Source: Fictibacillus nanhaiensis
GTDB lineage: Bacteria > Bacillota > Bacilli > Bacillales > Fictibacillaceae
DNA: 64,000 bases
Direction of reading: 5' to 3'
Assembly: GCA_017052515.1 (NCBI GenBank)
Contig: JAFHKR010000039.1
Coordinates: 372,001 to 436,000 of the forward strand
How positions within the stretch are numbered: position 1 is the first letter of the stretch; each line of letters begins with the position of its first letter. The position numbers were made by a program, and so were the translations under genes. Shown here in pieces: positions 41,308 through 52,800 of the stretch. The notes under the pieces were generated by a model. That model did not search any database. It was not told the origin of the DNA and was given only the letters and a program-made list of their open reading frames with translations.

Positions 41308-41316
41308 ATGTCCTAA
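41308..41316 (+). other. Two-codon start-stop mini-ORF before addB
   Basis: GGGGAGGAG is followed at 8 bases by ATG TCC TAA. It is a near-perfect initiation site for a two-codon frame, 56 bases upstream of the addB start. Whether ribosomes start here is unknown. Confidence 0.3.
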
Positions 41317-41372
41317 TAGATTATGAGATAATAGAGTTAGAATTCAAGTGCGGAACAGGGGATGAACAAAAA

Positions 41373-44300
41373 ATGAGTTTGCAATTTATTTTGGGACGAT
41401 CCGGCAGCGGAAAGTCCCACTCTGTATTTAAGGAGATTCAAAAAGAACTTACAGAATGTCCTTCAGGCAATCCGATCATCTATCTTGTACCCGATCAGAT
41501 GACTTTTCAATCGGAGTATAAGCTAGCTTCAACACCTGGTCTTTCCGGAATGATGCGTGCACAAGTGTTTAGTTTCTCAAGGCTTGCTTGGCGTATTCTT
41601 GGTGAGACTGGTGGTCTGACAAGAATGCACATCAGTTCTACCGGAATAAGAATGATGCTGCGAAAAATTGTTGAGCATAAAAAAGAGGACCTTAAAATCT
41701 TCCGAAAAGCTTCAGAACAAAGCGGTTTTTACGAGCTGCTCGAGTTAATGACTACAGAACTTAAACGGTATTGTGTTTCTGCAGACGACCTTTCGTGGAA
41801 TGCCGAAACACTGCTTTCTCTTGGACAAAAAGAAAATAACAAAAAAGTGCTTAAGGACAAACTATCAGATCTGAGTGTCCTTTCAAGTGCCTTAGACGAA
41901 GCACTAATTGGAAAGTATATTGATTCAGAAGATTACTTACGTCTGCTCCAAGCAAAGATTCCTTTATCAGAGAGCATCAAGGAAAGTGAAATTTACATAG
42001 ATGGATTTCATTCTTTTACTCCTCAAGAACTAGAAGTTGCGGCTGGATTAATGGCACATGCCAAAAAAGTAACCATTGCACTTACGACAGATGAATTCTT
42101 TAATTCAGGCTCAGAACCTCATGAATTAGATTTGTTTAATATGACTAAAAAAACGATAAAGTCACTAACAACACTGGCGAAAGAACTCGGTGTGTTCGTT
42201 GAGGAGCCGATCTATCTTCATGAGAAGCCAAAGTTTCATTCAAGTGCTATCGCTCACATCGAAGAACAGTATGATCAAAGACCTGCTATACCTTCTCACA
42301 ATCATGAAGGTGTTGGAGTAGCGGCTGCAGTTAATATTCGTTCTGAAGTTGAGGGAGCAGCAAGGAAAATCACAGAACTCGTTCGTGACAAAGGATATCG
42401 ATATCGCGATATCGCTGTCACCGTACGTAATTCGGGTAGTTATCAAACACTGATCGAAACGGTGTTTACAGATTATGAGATACCTGTTTTTCTGGATCAA
42501 AAAAAATCTATGCTTCACCATCCTTTGATCGAGCTCATACGTTCATCATTAGATATTGTCTTAAAGAATTGGCGCTATGAATCTGTTTTTCGAGCGGTTA
42601 AAACAGATATGCTCTATCCGCTTGACGAGATAAGAAAAACAACTTCTGAGATGAGACGTTGTATGGATGAACTCGAAAATTATGTGTTAGCACTCGGTAT
42701 TCAAGGAAACAGGTGGACAGATCCTAAACCTTGGAAATATAAAAGGTTTAGAGGGTTCGAATCAGAAGATTTTGGAAAGACAACCCGTGATGATGAAAAG
42801 GAACAATTGATAAACGATATGCGAGATATCATTGTATCCCCATTGAGTCGTCTTTCTAAAAACCTATCAAACAGTAAAAGCATCATTCAATATTGTAAAA
42901 GTCTTTATCAGTTTCTTGAAGACCTCAATGTGCCGATGAAACTTGAACGCTTAAGAATTCATGCCGAATCCGCAGGGAAACTACGAGCAGCATCTGAACA
43001 TGGACAAGTTTGGAATGCGGTGTTAGGGCTTTTAGATGAAATGGTAGAGTTGACTGGTGAGGAAGAACTTTCAAAAGAAACGTGGATGCAAATGCTTGAA
43101 ACAGGGCTTGAAAGTCTTAAGTTCGCTCTTGTTCCTCCTTCTCTCGATCAAGTGTTAGTAGGAACGATGGAAAGGTCTCGTTTCACGGACGTAAAGGTAA
43201 ATTTTGTTCTCGGTGTAAACGATGGAATTATTCCGTTAAAACCAAAAGACGATGGATTACTTTCAGAAGATGAAAGGGAAGCTCTTGAAAGAAACGGTGT
43301 AGTGCTAGCACCGACTGCTCGCAGAAAGCTGCTAGATGAACAGTTTATGATCTATCTCGCACTAACGAATGGAAGTGACCATTTGTTTGTTTCGTATGCA
43401 CTAGCAGATGAGGAAGGAAAAACGTTGCAGCCTTCCATGGTCATACAGAGATTGCATGACCTTTTCCCTGATTTGAAGGAAGAGCTTTATCAAAACGAAC
43501 CCGCTTCACAAAATGATAAGGATTTTGTACAGCATCCGATAAAAAGTATCTCTTTTTTAAGTGCTCAGCTCCGCGAATGGAAAAAGGGATATCCGATCTC
43601 CTCTATCTGGTGGGATGTATACAATTGGATGATTGAAGACAACGAGTATGATCTCTATGCAAAGCGAGCTCTTTCTTCTCTTTTTTATTACAATCGAGAA
43701 GCACCACTCAGCTCATCTGTATCCAAAGAACTTTATGGCGATAAGATCTTAACGAGCATCTCGAGGATGGAGCTTTTTCAGTCATGTCCATTCTCTCAGT
43801 TCATGTCCTACGGGCTTAAGCTAAAAGAACGACAAACGTACAAGCTAGAAGCTCCTGATATCGGACAACTTTTTCATGCTGCGTTAAAACAGATGAATGA
43901 TTCATTACAACAAAGAAGCGTGGCCTGGAGTGATCTTTCTAAGGGAGATTGTTATCGTTTAGCAGGAGATATTGTTGAACTTTTGGCACCACAGCTTCAG
44001 CATGAAATTCTGTTAAGTTCCAACAGACATCTTTATATTAAGAAGAAGTTAAAAGAAGTAGTTGGAAAGGCTTCACACATATTAAGTCAGCACGCAAAGG
44101 CAAGCGGGTTCTCACCTGCAGGTCTTGAATTAGCATTTGCTTCTGGTGCAACATTGCCACCATTAACCTATACATTACCGAACGGCACGACGATGGAAGT
44201 CATCGGACGTATCGATCGTGTGGATACAGCCAAAAGTTCAAAAGGACTTCTCATGCGCGTGATTGACTATAAATCCAGCTCAACTGGACTCAACTTGGCA

Positions 44301-44876
44301 GAGTTATATCACGGCATTGCTCTGCAGATGCTGACCTATCTAGATGTTGCGGTCACACATTCACAAAGCTGGTTAGGTGAAGAGTCCGTTCCGGCAGGGG
44401 TTCTGTACTTTCATGTTCACAACCCGCTTTTAAATCAAAAGAAACTGCTTAGTGTGGAAGAAATCGAAAAAGAAGTGTTAAAGAAATTTAAGATGAAAGG
44501 TTTAGTTCTTGCAGAAGAAGAAGCCGTTCAACTTATGGATAGTACCATGGAAAAGCGTTCTTCTATCATTCCTGTCGCTCTAACTCAAAAAGGATTTCAT
44601 AAGTCACATTCCTCAATCGCCTCAAGTGAGCAGTTTAACACGATGCGTAATCATGTTCGAAAGATGGCTGTAAGGAGTGGAGAAGGAATTACAAACGGAG
44701 TGATCGATATCTCTCCATATGAGATGAAGAAAAAAACACCATGTACGTTCTGTTCGTATAAACCTGTTTGTCAGTTTGATCAAACCCTTGAAGAGAACCA
44801 ATACCGTCAACTTCGTTCTGAGAAAGATGATGTTATTCTAGAGAAAATGCATGAGGAAGGAGGAAAGGTCAATTGA
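41373..44876 (+). CDS. addB: ATP-dependent helicase/nuclease subunit B
   Basis: 1167 residues, like B. subtilis AddB (1166). The ATG at 41373 is preferred to an in-frame TTG at 41283. Walker A GRSGSGKS is near the start, though the rest of the helicase is degenerate. The C-terminal nuclease is of RecB type (RVIDYKSSSTGLNL). Four Cys for the [4Fe-4S] cluster are present: SCPFSQF near 803 and CTFCSYKPVC at the end. With AddA it resects double-strand breaks and loads RecA after recognising Chi. The gene overlaps addA by four bases. Confidence 0.97.
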   Translation: MSLQFILGRSGSGKSHSVFKEIQKELTECPSGNPIIYLVPDQMTFQSEYKLASTPGLSGMMRAQVFSFSRLAWRILGETGGLTRMHISSTGIRMMLRKIVEHKKEDLKIFRKASEQSGFYELLELMTTELKRYCVSADDLSWNAETLLSLGQKENNKKVLKDKLSDLSVLSSALDEALIGKYIDSEDYLRLLQAKIPLSESIKESEIYIDGFHSFTPQELEVAAGLMAHAKKVTIALTTDEFFNSGSEPHELDLFNMTKKTIKSLTTLAKELGVFVEEPIYLHEKPKFHSSAIAHIEEQYDQRPAIPSHNHEGVGVAAAVNIRSEVEGAARKITELVRDKGYRYRDIAVTVRNSGSYQTLIETVFTDYEIPVFLDQKKSMLHHPLIELIRSSLDIVLKNWRYESVFRAVKTDMLYPLDEIRKTTSEMRRCMDELENYVLALGIQGNRWTDPKPWKYKRFRGFESEDFGKTTRDDEKEQLINDMRDIIVSPLSRLSKNLSNSKSIIQYCKSLYQFLEDLNVPMKLERLRIHAESAGKLRAASEHGQVWNAVLGLLDEMVELTGEEELSKETWMQMLETGLESLKFALVPPSLDQVLVGTMERSRFTDVKVNFVLGVNDGIIPLKPKDDGLLSEDEREALERNGVVLAPTARRKLLDEQFMIYLALTNGSDHLFVSYALADEEGKTLQPSMVIQRLHDLFPDLKEELYQNEPASQNDKDFVQHPIKSISFLSAQLREWKKGYPISSIWWDVYNWMIEDNEYDLYAKRALSSLFYYNREAPLSSSVSKELYGDKILTSISRMELFQSCPFSQFMSYGLKLKERQTYKLEAPDIGQLFHAALKQMNDSLQQRSVAWSDLSKGDCYRLAGDIVELLAPQLQHEILLSSNRHLYIKKKLKEVVGKASHILSQHAKASGFSPAGLELAFASGATLPPLTYTLPNGTTMEVIGRIDRVDTAKSSKGLLMRVIDYKSSSTGLNLAELYHGIALQMLTYLDVAVTHSQSWLGEESVPAGVLYFHVHNPLLNQKKLLSVEEIEKEVLKKFKMKGLVLAEEEAVQLMDSTMEKRSSIIPVALTQKGFHKSHSSIASSEQFNTMRNHVRKMAVRSGEGITNGVIDISPYEMKKKTPCTFCSYKPVCQFDQTLEENQYRQLRSEKDDVILEKMHEEGGKVN

Positions 44877-47800
44877 AGACTTTAATCCCAAAACCAGAAG
44901 GTGCAACATGGACAGACGAGCAGTGGCAAGCTATTCAGGCCAGAGGAGAAAATGTTCTCGTTGCTGCAGCAGCTGGATCAGGTAAAACAGCTGTCCTTGT
45001 CGAGCGGATCATCACGATGATTCGTGAAAAGATTGCGGATGTAGACCGTTTGCTTATCGTTACATTCACAAATGCTGCAGCTGCTGAAATGAGAAAAAGG
45101 ATAGGAGAAGCGATTGAAAAAGAGCTGTCTTTAAATCCTTCATCTCTTCACTTAAGAAGACAGCTTAACTTGTTAAACAAAGCATCGATCTCTACTCTTC
45201 ATTCTTTTTGTATAGAGGTGCTTCGTAAACATTATTTTGAAACGGACCTCGATCCAGGATTTCGTGTGGCAGAAGAAACTGAAGCAGAACTTATTCGCCA
45301 AGAAGTGATAGAAGATTTATTTGAAGAAGAGTACAGCAAGGGAGAAGACCATATTTTTTACCAAGTGGTCGATGCTTATAGTTCTGACCGAAATGATATG
45401 GAACTTCAAAAACTCATCTTATCTCTCTATGATTTTTCTCGAAGTCATCCTGATCCGAACGGCTGGCTAGATCAGATGGCAGAAACGTATCAGGTCCAAG
45501 CTGCAACCATTGACGATCTTCCTTGGACGAAAGAGCTTTTGTTCGATATATCAATACAGATAGAAGGCGTTCGTTCGTTGGCTTTACGAGCAATCGAGCT
45601 GAGTGAGCATCCAGGAGGACCTCTTGCATACGCAGAAACACTTCATGAAGATCTCGTCTTTATCGAACGATTACTTCGTGCGAAGAATAGCTGGAGTGAG
45701 CTTTATGAGGAATTTCAAGCCTATGAGCCGCCGAAGTTAAAAGCAATTCGTGGCAAAGATGTAGATGAAGAATTGAAAAATAAAGTAAAAGCCATGAGAG
45801 ACAACATTAAAAAACGGACAGGTGCATTAAAAGAAGAGTATTTTGAAAGACATCCTGATTCGTATATCGTTCATATCGAAGAGATGGCTCCTGTTGTTAA
45901 GGAACTTTCTTCCTTAGTGAAAAAATTTGGGGAACGCTATCTAGCAGCCAAACAAGAAAAATCTCTTGTTGATTTTGGAGATCTTGAACATTATTGCCTT
46001 GGAGTTTTGAAAGGTGAAGGGTCAACGATGGATGTGCCCGTTCCATCAGATGCGGCGTTAGAGTACCGTGAAAGATTTGTAGAGGTGCTAGTTGACGAAT
46101 ATCAAGATACGAATTTTGTTCAAGAATCCATTGTTCGCTTAGTTTCTAAGGATGGGGAAGCAGGAAACATGTTCATGGTAGGTGATGTAAAGCAATCCAT
46201 CTACCGATTCAGACTTGCAGAACCACTTCTTTTTCTATCTAAGTACAAACAGTTTACGAAAGAAGGCGGCAAGGGGTTACGAATTGACCTTGCCAAAAAC
46301 TTTAGAAGTCGAAACGGAATCTTGCAAGCTACAAACTATTTGTTCAGACAGATCATGAACGAAACAGTAGGTGAAATTGAGTACAGCGATGATGCTGAAC
46401 TAAAGCTTGGTGCCACTTATTATCCTGAGCAAGAGGGAAATGAACCAGAACTTCTTCTTATTAATAAAAGTCAGCCTGTAACAGATGAAGAAGGTCTTGA
46501 GAATGGAGAAGTAGAAAAATCTGAGCTTGAAACCGTCCAGTTAGAGGCAAGAGTTATAGCTGAAAAAATAAAACAAATCGTTGGAACAACGGGGAATTCT
46601 CCTCATCTCGTTCTTGATAAGCATACGAAAAAATTGCGTCCTGCAAAATACAAAGACATCGTCATGTTGTTCCGGGCAACCTCCGTATGGGCACCGGTCA
46701 TATTAGAAGAGTTTAAACAGCAAGGGATACCAGCGTATGCTGAACTCTCAACTGGTTATTTTGATGCGACGGAGATTCATGTCATGATGTCACTGTTAAA
46801 AGTGATCGATAATCCACTGCAAGACATACCGCTTGCGGCTGTTCTACGTTCGCCGCTAGTCGGGATGACAGGTGAAGAACTTGCAGTGATCAGATTGAAA
46901 CAAAAACAAGATCATTATTTGGGAGCCGTAGAACTGTATCGTACAGAAGGAGAAAACGCTCGGATTCAAGAGAAGGTCTCTATGTTTTTAGAGCAGCTGG
47001 AAAAGTGGCGTCATCAAGCACGTCAAGGTTCTCTTTCTGATCTGATCTGGGACATCTACCGAGAAACTGGATATTTTGATTATGTAGGCGGATTAACTGG
47101 TGGAAAACAGCGGCAAGCAAACTTAAGAGCACTATATGATCGTGCGAAAATGTATGAAAGTACATCTTTTCGAGGGCTTTTCCGTTTTCTTCGATTTATT
47201 GAAAGAATGCAGGAGCGTGGAAAAGATTTAGGAGCTGCAAGAGCTTTAGGTGAACAAGAAGATGTTGTTCGTGTTATGACGATTCATAAAAGTAAAGGTC
47301 TAGAATTTCCTATCGTATTCGTTGGAGGTATTAACAAACAGTTCAATACAAGAGATTTAAACGAAAAAGTGTTGCTTCATAAAGAGCTTGGACTGGGGAC
47401 TCAATATATAAATCCAGAATACCGCGTTGCCTATCCGACACTGCCGAAGCTTGCGATCGCCGGAAGAAAGAAAATGGAATTAATCGCAGAAGAGATGCGA
47501 GTACTATATGTCGCGCTTACACGTGCTAAAGAAAAACTGTATTTAGTCGGCACAGTTAATGACATTGAAAAATCTGTGGATGCGTGGAGGGATTCTCTTT
47601 ATGAAGAAAACTGGATTCTACCAGACTTTGAAAGAGCTGGAGTAAAGAGTTATCTTGATTGGATCGGAAGAGCTGTCATCCGGCATAAGAATGCAGCGCC
47701 TCTTTTATCGCTACTCGGAACAGGTGAAAGAGGAAGAGGTGAAGTCTATATAGATGAAACAGACTGGAAGATTGAGGTTCTTCCAGCGAGTCAATATGAA

Positions 47801-48610
47801 GAGTTAGAAGTGGAAGAGAAAGATAAGCAAGAAGAATTGCTGAAACAGTTAGAGAACTTTGAAAGAGTGAATGTTGCTTCAGATGACTTTGATGAAGTGA
47901 AACGTCGTCTAGAATGGTGTTATACACATAAACAATCCACATATACCCGTTCCAAACAGTCAGTTACAGAGATCAAAAAACAATATCAAGCAGATGAGTA
48001 CAGTTCTACCGAATTAGTTAAAGCTGCCCAACAAGTTATACATGAGCGGCCGAAATTTATGCAAGAAGAGCAGTTGAATGCAGCTGAAGTGGGTACAGCC
48101 ATGCATATGGTCATGCAGCATGTTGATTTTAGAAAACCAAGTACAATTGAATCTCTACAGGATCAGCTTGCAGAAATGGAAACGAAAGAGTTACTTACAA
48201 GAGAACAAGCTCAATATATAGAGCTTCCTCAAGTTCAGAAGTTCATGGAAGGGCCACTCGGCAAGAGAATGAAGACCGAGAACTTGAAAAGAGAAATGCC
48301 GTTTAGTATGGCACTCCCGATATCAGAGATTCAAAGAGATTGGTCAGGCGAAGATGAACATGTTCTTGTACAAGGTGTTATTGACTGTCTGATCGAAGAG
48401 GAAGACGGATTTATATTGATAGATTATAAAACAGACAAAATCACGCACCGCTTTACAAACGGTTATACAGGAGCAAAGGATATCCTGTACAAACGATACG
48501 AACTTCAGCTGAATTTGTACGCTAAAGCTATTGAAAGAATATTAAAGAAGCCTGTTAAAGAAAGTTATCTTTACTTTTTTGATGGGGGACACATTCTTCA
48601 TGTGAGATAA
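44873..48610 (+). CDS. addA: ATP-dependent helicase/nuclease subunit A
   Basis: 1245 residues. The TTG start overlaps the addB stop (TTGA) with AAGGAGGAAAGG before it, giving tight coupling. UvrD/SF1A helicase motifs are intact: AAAGSGKTAVLVERI, FTNAAAAEMRKRI, VDEYQDTN, VMTIHKSKGLEFP and LYVALTRAKEKLY. The C-terminal RecB-like nuclease shows FILIDYKTDKITHR. It provides the motor and one of the two nucleases of AddAB, the Gram-positive counterpart of RecBCD. Confidence 0.97.
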   Translation: MKTLIPKPEGATWTDEQWQAIQARGENVLVAAAAGSGKTAVLVERIITMIREKIADVDRLLIVTFTNAAAAEMRKRIGEAIEKELSLNPSSLHLRRQLNLLNKASISTLHSFCIEVLRKHYFETDLDPGFRVAEETEAELIRQEVIEDLFEEEYSKGEDHIFYQVVDAYSSDRNDMELQKLILSLYDFSRSHPDPNGWLDQMAETYQVQAATIDDLPWTKELLFDISIQIEGVRSLALRAIELSEHPGGPLAYAETLHEDLVFIERLLRAKNSWSELYEEFQAYEPPKLKAIRGKDVDEELKNKVKAMRDNIKKRTGALKEEYFERHPDSYIVHIEEMAPVVKELSSLVKKFGERYLAAKQEKSLVDFGDLEHYCLGVLKGEGSTMDVPVPSDAALEYRERFVEVLVDEYQDTNFVQESIVRLVSKDGEAGNMFMVGDVKQSIYRFRLAEPLLFLSKYKQFTKEGGKGLRIDLAKNFRSRNGILQATNYLFRQIMNETVGEIEYSDDAELKLGATYYPEQEGNEPELLLINKSQPVTDEEGLENGEVEKSELETVQLEARVIAEKIKQIVGTTGNSPHLVLDKHTKKLRPAKYKDIVMLFRATSVWAPVILEEFKQQGIPAYAELSTGYFDATEIHVMMSLLKVIDNPLQDIPLAAVLRSPLVGMTGEELAVIRLKQKQDHYLGAVELYRTEGENARIQEKVSMFLEQLEKWRHQARQGSLSDLIWDIYRETGYFDYVGGLTGGKQRQANLRALYDRAKMYESTSFRGLFRFLRFIERMQERGKDLGAARALGEQEDVVRVMTIHKSKGLEFPIVFVGGINKQFNTRDLNEKVLLHKELGLGTQYINPEYRVAYPTLPKLAIAGRKKMELIAEEMRVLYVALTRAKEKLYLVGTVNDIEKSVDAWRDSLYEENWILPDFERAGVKSYLDWIGRAVIRHKNAAPLLSLLGTGERGRGEVYIDETDWKIEVLPASQYEELEVEEKDKQEELLKQLENFERVNVASDDFDEVKRRLEWCYTHKQSTYTRSKQSVTEIKKQYQADEYSSTELVKAAQQVIHERPKFMQEEQLNAAEVGTAMHMVMQHVDFRKPSTIESLQDQLAEMETKELLTREQAQYIELPQVQKFMEGPLGKRMKTENLKREMPFSMALPISEIQRDWSGEDEHVLVQGVIDCLIEEEDGFILIDYKTDKITHRFTNGYTGAKDILYKRYELQLNLYAKAIERILKKPVKESYLYFFDGGHILHVR

Positions 48611-48621
48611 GGAGGGATACG

Positions 48622-49803
48622 ATGCGACTACTTCATACAGCCGACTGGCATCTTGGGCGTTCATTAGAAGGACGCAGCAGACTTCATGAACAACAAGAAT
48701 TTTTGGACGAACTTGTTGAAATCGTACGACGGGAAAAAATAGATGCTGTTCTGATGGCAGGAGATGTATTTGATACGGTAAACCCTCCAGCTGCGGCAGA
48801 GCAAATGTTTTATGATGCACTGTCACGAATTAATAGAAACGGAGAATGTCCGTTCATCGCGATTGCTGGGAATCATGATCATCCTGAAAGGCTAGCAGCC
48901 TCTTTTCCCCTTTTAAGAGAGCTAGGCATCACGCTTGTAGGACTGCCAACGCTTGAACTTCAGCGTGTTCCGATTAAGAGAACGGGAGAGATCTTAGAAA
49001 TCGCTGCTCTGCCGTATCCTTCTGAATCAAGACTAAAAGTACTCTTGAGTGAATCTGCTGAAGAATTAGATGTTAGAACTCAATATGATGATTGGGTGAA
49101 CTCGTATTTTAAGCAGATCACCTCTCACTTTACGCCAGGAAACGTGCATGTTGCGATGAGTCATCTTTATGTTGCAGGAAGCAAGGAAACCGATTCTGAA
49201 CGACCTGTTCACATTGGTGGTGCGTATACGGTAGCTGCAGAAAGTCTTCCGAGTGCAGCTCAATACGTTGCATTAGGTCATCTGCATCGTCCGCAAAAAA
49301 TTAAACGAGCCAAAACAGATGCAAGATATTCAGGTTCTCCTCTATCCTATAGTTTTTCAGAAAGTGGACAAGCAAAATCTGTGTTCATCATTGACGTTGA
49401 ACCAAACGGAACTGCAGAAGTTGAAGAGGTGTATTTACGTTCCGGAAAGCCACTAGTAGCATGGGAAGCAAAAGATGGAGTCCAGGAGGTCATTCATGGA
49501 ATTCAAGATGGTTTGCATCAGAATTGCTGGATTGATCTATCCATACATGTACAAGATGCACTGTCTATGGAACAAATTCAGCAGCTCAGAAAAGCACATG
49601 ATGGAATTGTTCATATCAAACCTGTATTTCAAGAAAAGTCTGGAGACCAAGTCACTGTATCTGCACAAAAACTACCTGTTGATGAACTGTTTACAACGTT
49701 TTATAAGCGACAGACTGGGGGAGCGGTTCCAGACGAAGAGTTGATCTCGTTATTTCTTGATCTTGTTGGAGAAGAGGGAACAGAAGGAGAGGAACGAGAA
49801 TGA
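48622..49803 (+). CDS. sbcD: Exonuclease subunit SbcD (Mre11-like)
   Basis: 393 residues. Metallophosphoesterase motifs in order: TADWHLGRSLEG (D-x-H), MAGDVFDTV (GD), IAGNHDHPE (GNHD) and ALGHLHRPQ (GHxH). AAGGAGG precedes the ATG, 11 bases after addA. It is the Mn2+-dependent nuclease partner of SbcC and opens hairpins and blocked ends. The next gene begins inside its stop codon (ATGA). Length matches B. subtilis SbcD (391). Confidence 0.96.
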   Translation: MRLLHTADWHLGRSLEGRSRLHEQQEFLDELVEIVRREKIDAVLMAGDVFDTVNPPAAAEQMFYDALSRINRNGECPFIAIAGNHDHPERLAASFPLLRELGITLVGLPTLELQRVPIKRTGEILEIAALPYPSESRLKVLLSESAEELDVRTQYDDWVNSYFKQITSHFTPGNVHVAMSHLYVAGSKETDSERPVHIGGAYTVAAESLPSAAQYVALGHLHRPQKIKRAKTDARYSGSPLSYSFSESGQAKSVFIIDVEPNGTAEVEEVYLRSGKPLVAWEAKDGVQEVIHGIQDGLHQNCWIDLSIHVQDALSMEQIQQLRKAHDGIVHIKPVFQEKSGDQVTVSAQKLPVDELFTTFYKRQTGGAVPDEELISLFLDLVGEEGTEGEERE

Positions 49804-52800
49804 GACCTATAGCATTAACCGTTTCAGGTTTGCAAAGTTTTCGAGAAGCGCAATCCGTTCCTTTTCATGAGCTTTGCTCTGGTGGTGTCTTCGGTATATT
49901 TGGACCGACTGGAAGCGGGAAATCCACGATTCTAGACGCTGTGACACTCGCTTTATACGGAAAGGTAGAACGAGCGGCTGGTGGAACACATGGAATCATG
50001 AATCAGGCAGAAGATAAACTGTCTGTTTCGTTTACTTTTCAAATAGGTGAAGGTACTCAGCAAAAAGAATACAGCGTGGAACGAATCTTTAAACGAAGTG
50101 GCGAACATTCCATCCGGACAAGTACTTGTCGATTAATTGAAGTGGTAGATCATGAATCTATCGTTCATGCCGACAAAGAACGGGATGTCACTCGTCATGT
50201 TCAAGAGCTGATCGGACTAACAATTGATGATTTTACGCGGGCAGTCGTACTGCCTCAGGGTAAGTTTGCTGAATTTTTATCTCTTAAAGGTGCTGATCGA
50301 AGGCAGATGCTGCAACGTCTGTTTCAACTAGAAAAGTACGGAGATCAATTAAATCAAAAGCTAAAGAAGCGGTCAGATGAACAAAAAAACCGTCTGAACG
50401 AAATTACAGCAGAGCAAACAGGATTAGGTGAAGCTTCTTTAGAAACATTGGAACAGGCATCTGTTCACTTAAAAGAAAATGAAAAAAAGTTAGAGCTTCT
50501 ATCAAAACAATACAAAGAAGAAGAAGAGAATCTCAAAATCCTTGAGGTGTTCTGGGATGCTCAAGTTCAAAATGAAAGGCTAATCGAAGAAAGAAACGAA
50601 CTGCAAAAACAAGAAACTTCTATGGAACGTCTTCAAGGGGATTTAAGAAAAGCTATTTTTGCAGATAAGATTTATCCTTACGCGAACGAATGGAAGCAGT
50701 CACTCACAGAAGAGAAAAAAATCCGCGAAGAGCAAGAGCAATTAAAGAAACAAACTGTACAGCTTAAAACCATTCTTGACGAGCTTGAGGAGAAATATGA
50801 AATAGCCAAGAAAGCGATCAATCAAGAAGAACCTGTTCTTATTGAAAAAAGAAGTGGCTTAAAAGAAGCGGTTCTATGGGAAAAAGATCTGGATAAAAAA
50901 AATCAGATTTTGCAAACCGAAATGGAAAGACATAAACAGTTAATCACATCGTACGAAGAATGCGAAAAAGCAGAGTTTGAAGCAGCGCAAATACTTAAAC
51001 GCGGGAAAGATAAACAATCTGCCCTAAAGAAAGAATTATCTCAAATTGAAATCACTCAAAAAGATCGCAATCTGTTTCAAAAAGCGATCTTACTGAATCA
51101 ACGCTTAGAAGATGTTCAAGAAGAAGAGAAAGAGATTCAAAAAGAAATCTCTAAATCAGAGACTGAGATGAATGCTGAAGAAATAATAAGAAAACAGATC
51201 AGTTCAAGAGTATCTGACACTTTTGATGCAGGAAAAAAACTGCAGCACCATATTCAACAAATGTATGAAGAAGTTTCTGATGCGCTGCGCTCAAATGAAA
51301 AGATCTCAAAGGCTCTATTGGATAAACGGATTGAATGGAAAAACGAACAAGAAAAAATAAGGATCAACCAATTGGCAGCACAGCTTTCTGCAGAATTAAA
51401 AGAGAACGAACCGTGCTCGGTTTGTGGTTCAACTACCCATCCTTCACCGAACACAACGCATGAAACGATTGAACATGAAAGCGGGCGTATTCAAGAACTA
51501 GAAGAAGATCATGAACGTTTGAAAGAACACTATCATGTGCTCAAACATCTTAGTGAAGGACTTGAAAAGGATTCCCAAAGGCTTTGGGAAAAACTAAATC
51601 TCGCTGAAGCTGAAATCGCAGCATCAGATCAAAGTACGATTACAGTGGAGAAAGAAACAATCAGCTCGTTCTCTCTGGACCAACTTAACGACCATATAAC
51701 GAGAGTAAAAGGTATACAACAAGATAAGCTCCTTATTGAAGAGCAAATGCAAAATTTATTGTCAAAATTAGAGGAAGATCAAAAACAATTTGAACGAATA
51801 TCAATTTCTGTTGAAAATAAGGAAGAGACAACGAATAAGTTAAAACAACAGCTTGGTTTGATAACAAAAAAAATGGATCAAATTCATTTGGAATGGAAGC
51901 AAGGGGAAATCCCTTTTTCGCAAGAGGAAATAAGTGAGAAGCTAGAACTTTTTCAACAAAAAGAAAGTCGCCAAGCTGAAATCGTAAAAAGTTTAACGAT
52001 TGCAGAAGAATTTCTAGAAACACAAACGAAAAAAATGGATTCGGCCAAAGAGCAAAAATCTGATTTGAAAATGAAAATATCGGTCTCTTCTAACCAGCTA
52101 GAAATGCTTCAAAAAGAAATTCAAAGTTTAAAAGAAAAGCTGTACGACAGAGTAGGCGATGAAAAGGTTCAACGAGTTCTTGAAGAAGTTCAAGATGAGT
52201 TGCAGAAGATGAAGACAGCATTCGTTCGCTCAGAACGGGAGTATGAAGATGCTAAAAAGCAGTATGTCGAAAGTGATAAAGTATATCATGCTGCTGTTCA
52301 ACGAATGAACGATGCTGAAGCAAGGTTAGAAAAAGCAAAACAAGAATGGAACAAACGGTTGAGTAAGTCTGATTTCCAATCATACGAAGACTTTGAAAGC
52401 TGTTTAAAAGATGAGAACGTGCAGTTGGAATGGGAAAAGCAGTTAGTGGATTACCATGATCGGTGTAAATCAAATGCTATGGCTTTAGAAGCGATAAAAG
52501 AAAAGCTTCCTAAGGAGATTCTTTCAGATCAACATGTTGAATCTGCCAAAAACCAGCTGAGAAGTCTCAAGCAAGATATGAATCATACGCATGAGGCTGT
52601 TGGAGAAGCGCGACAAAGGTATATGATGATCGAGAAAAATCACACACGTTACAACGAACTGGAGAAGGAACGAAATAAAGTTTCAAACGTACTAGAGAAA
52701 CTAGGTAAACTTCAGGCTGTATTCCGTGGTAATGCTTTTGTTGAATTTATGGCAGAAGAACAGCTTCATCTTGTAACACGTGATGCGTCAGGGAGGCTCG

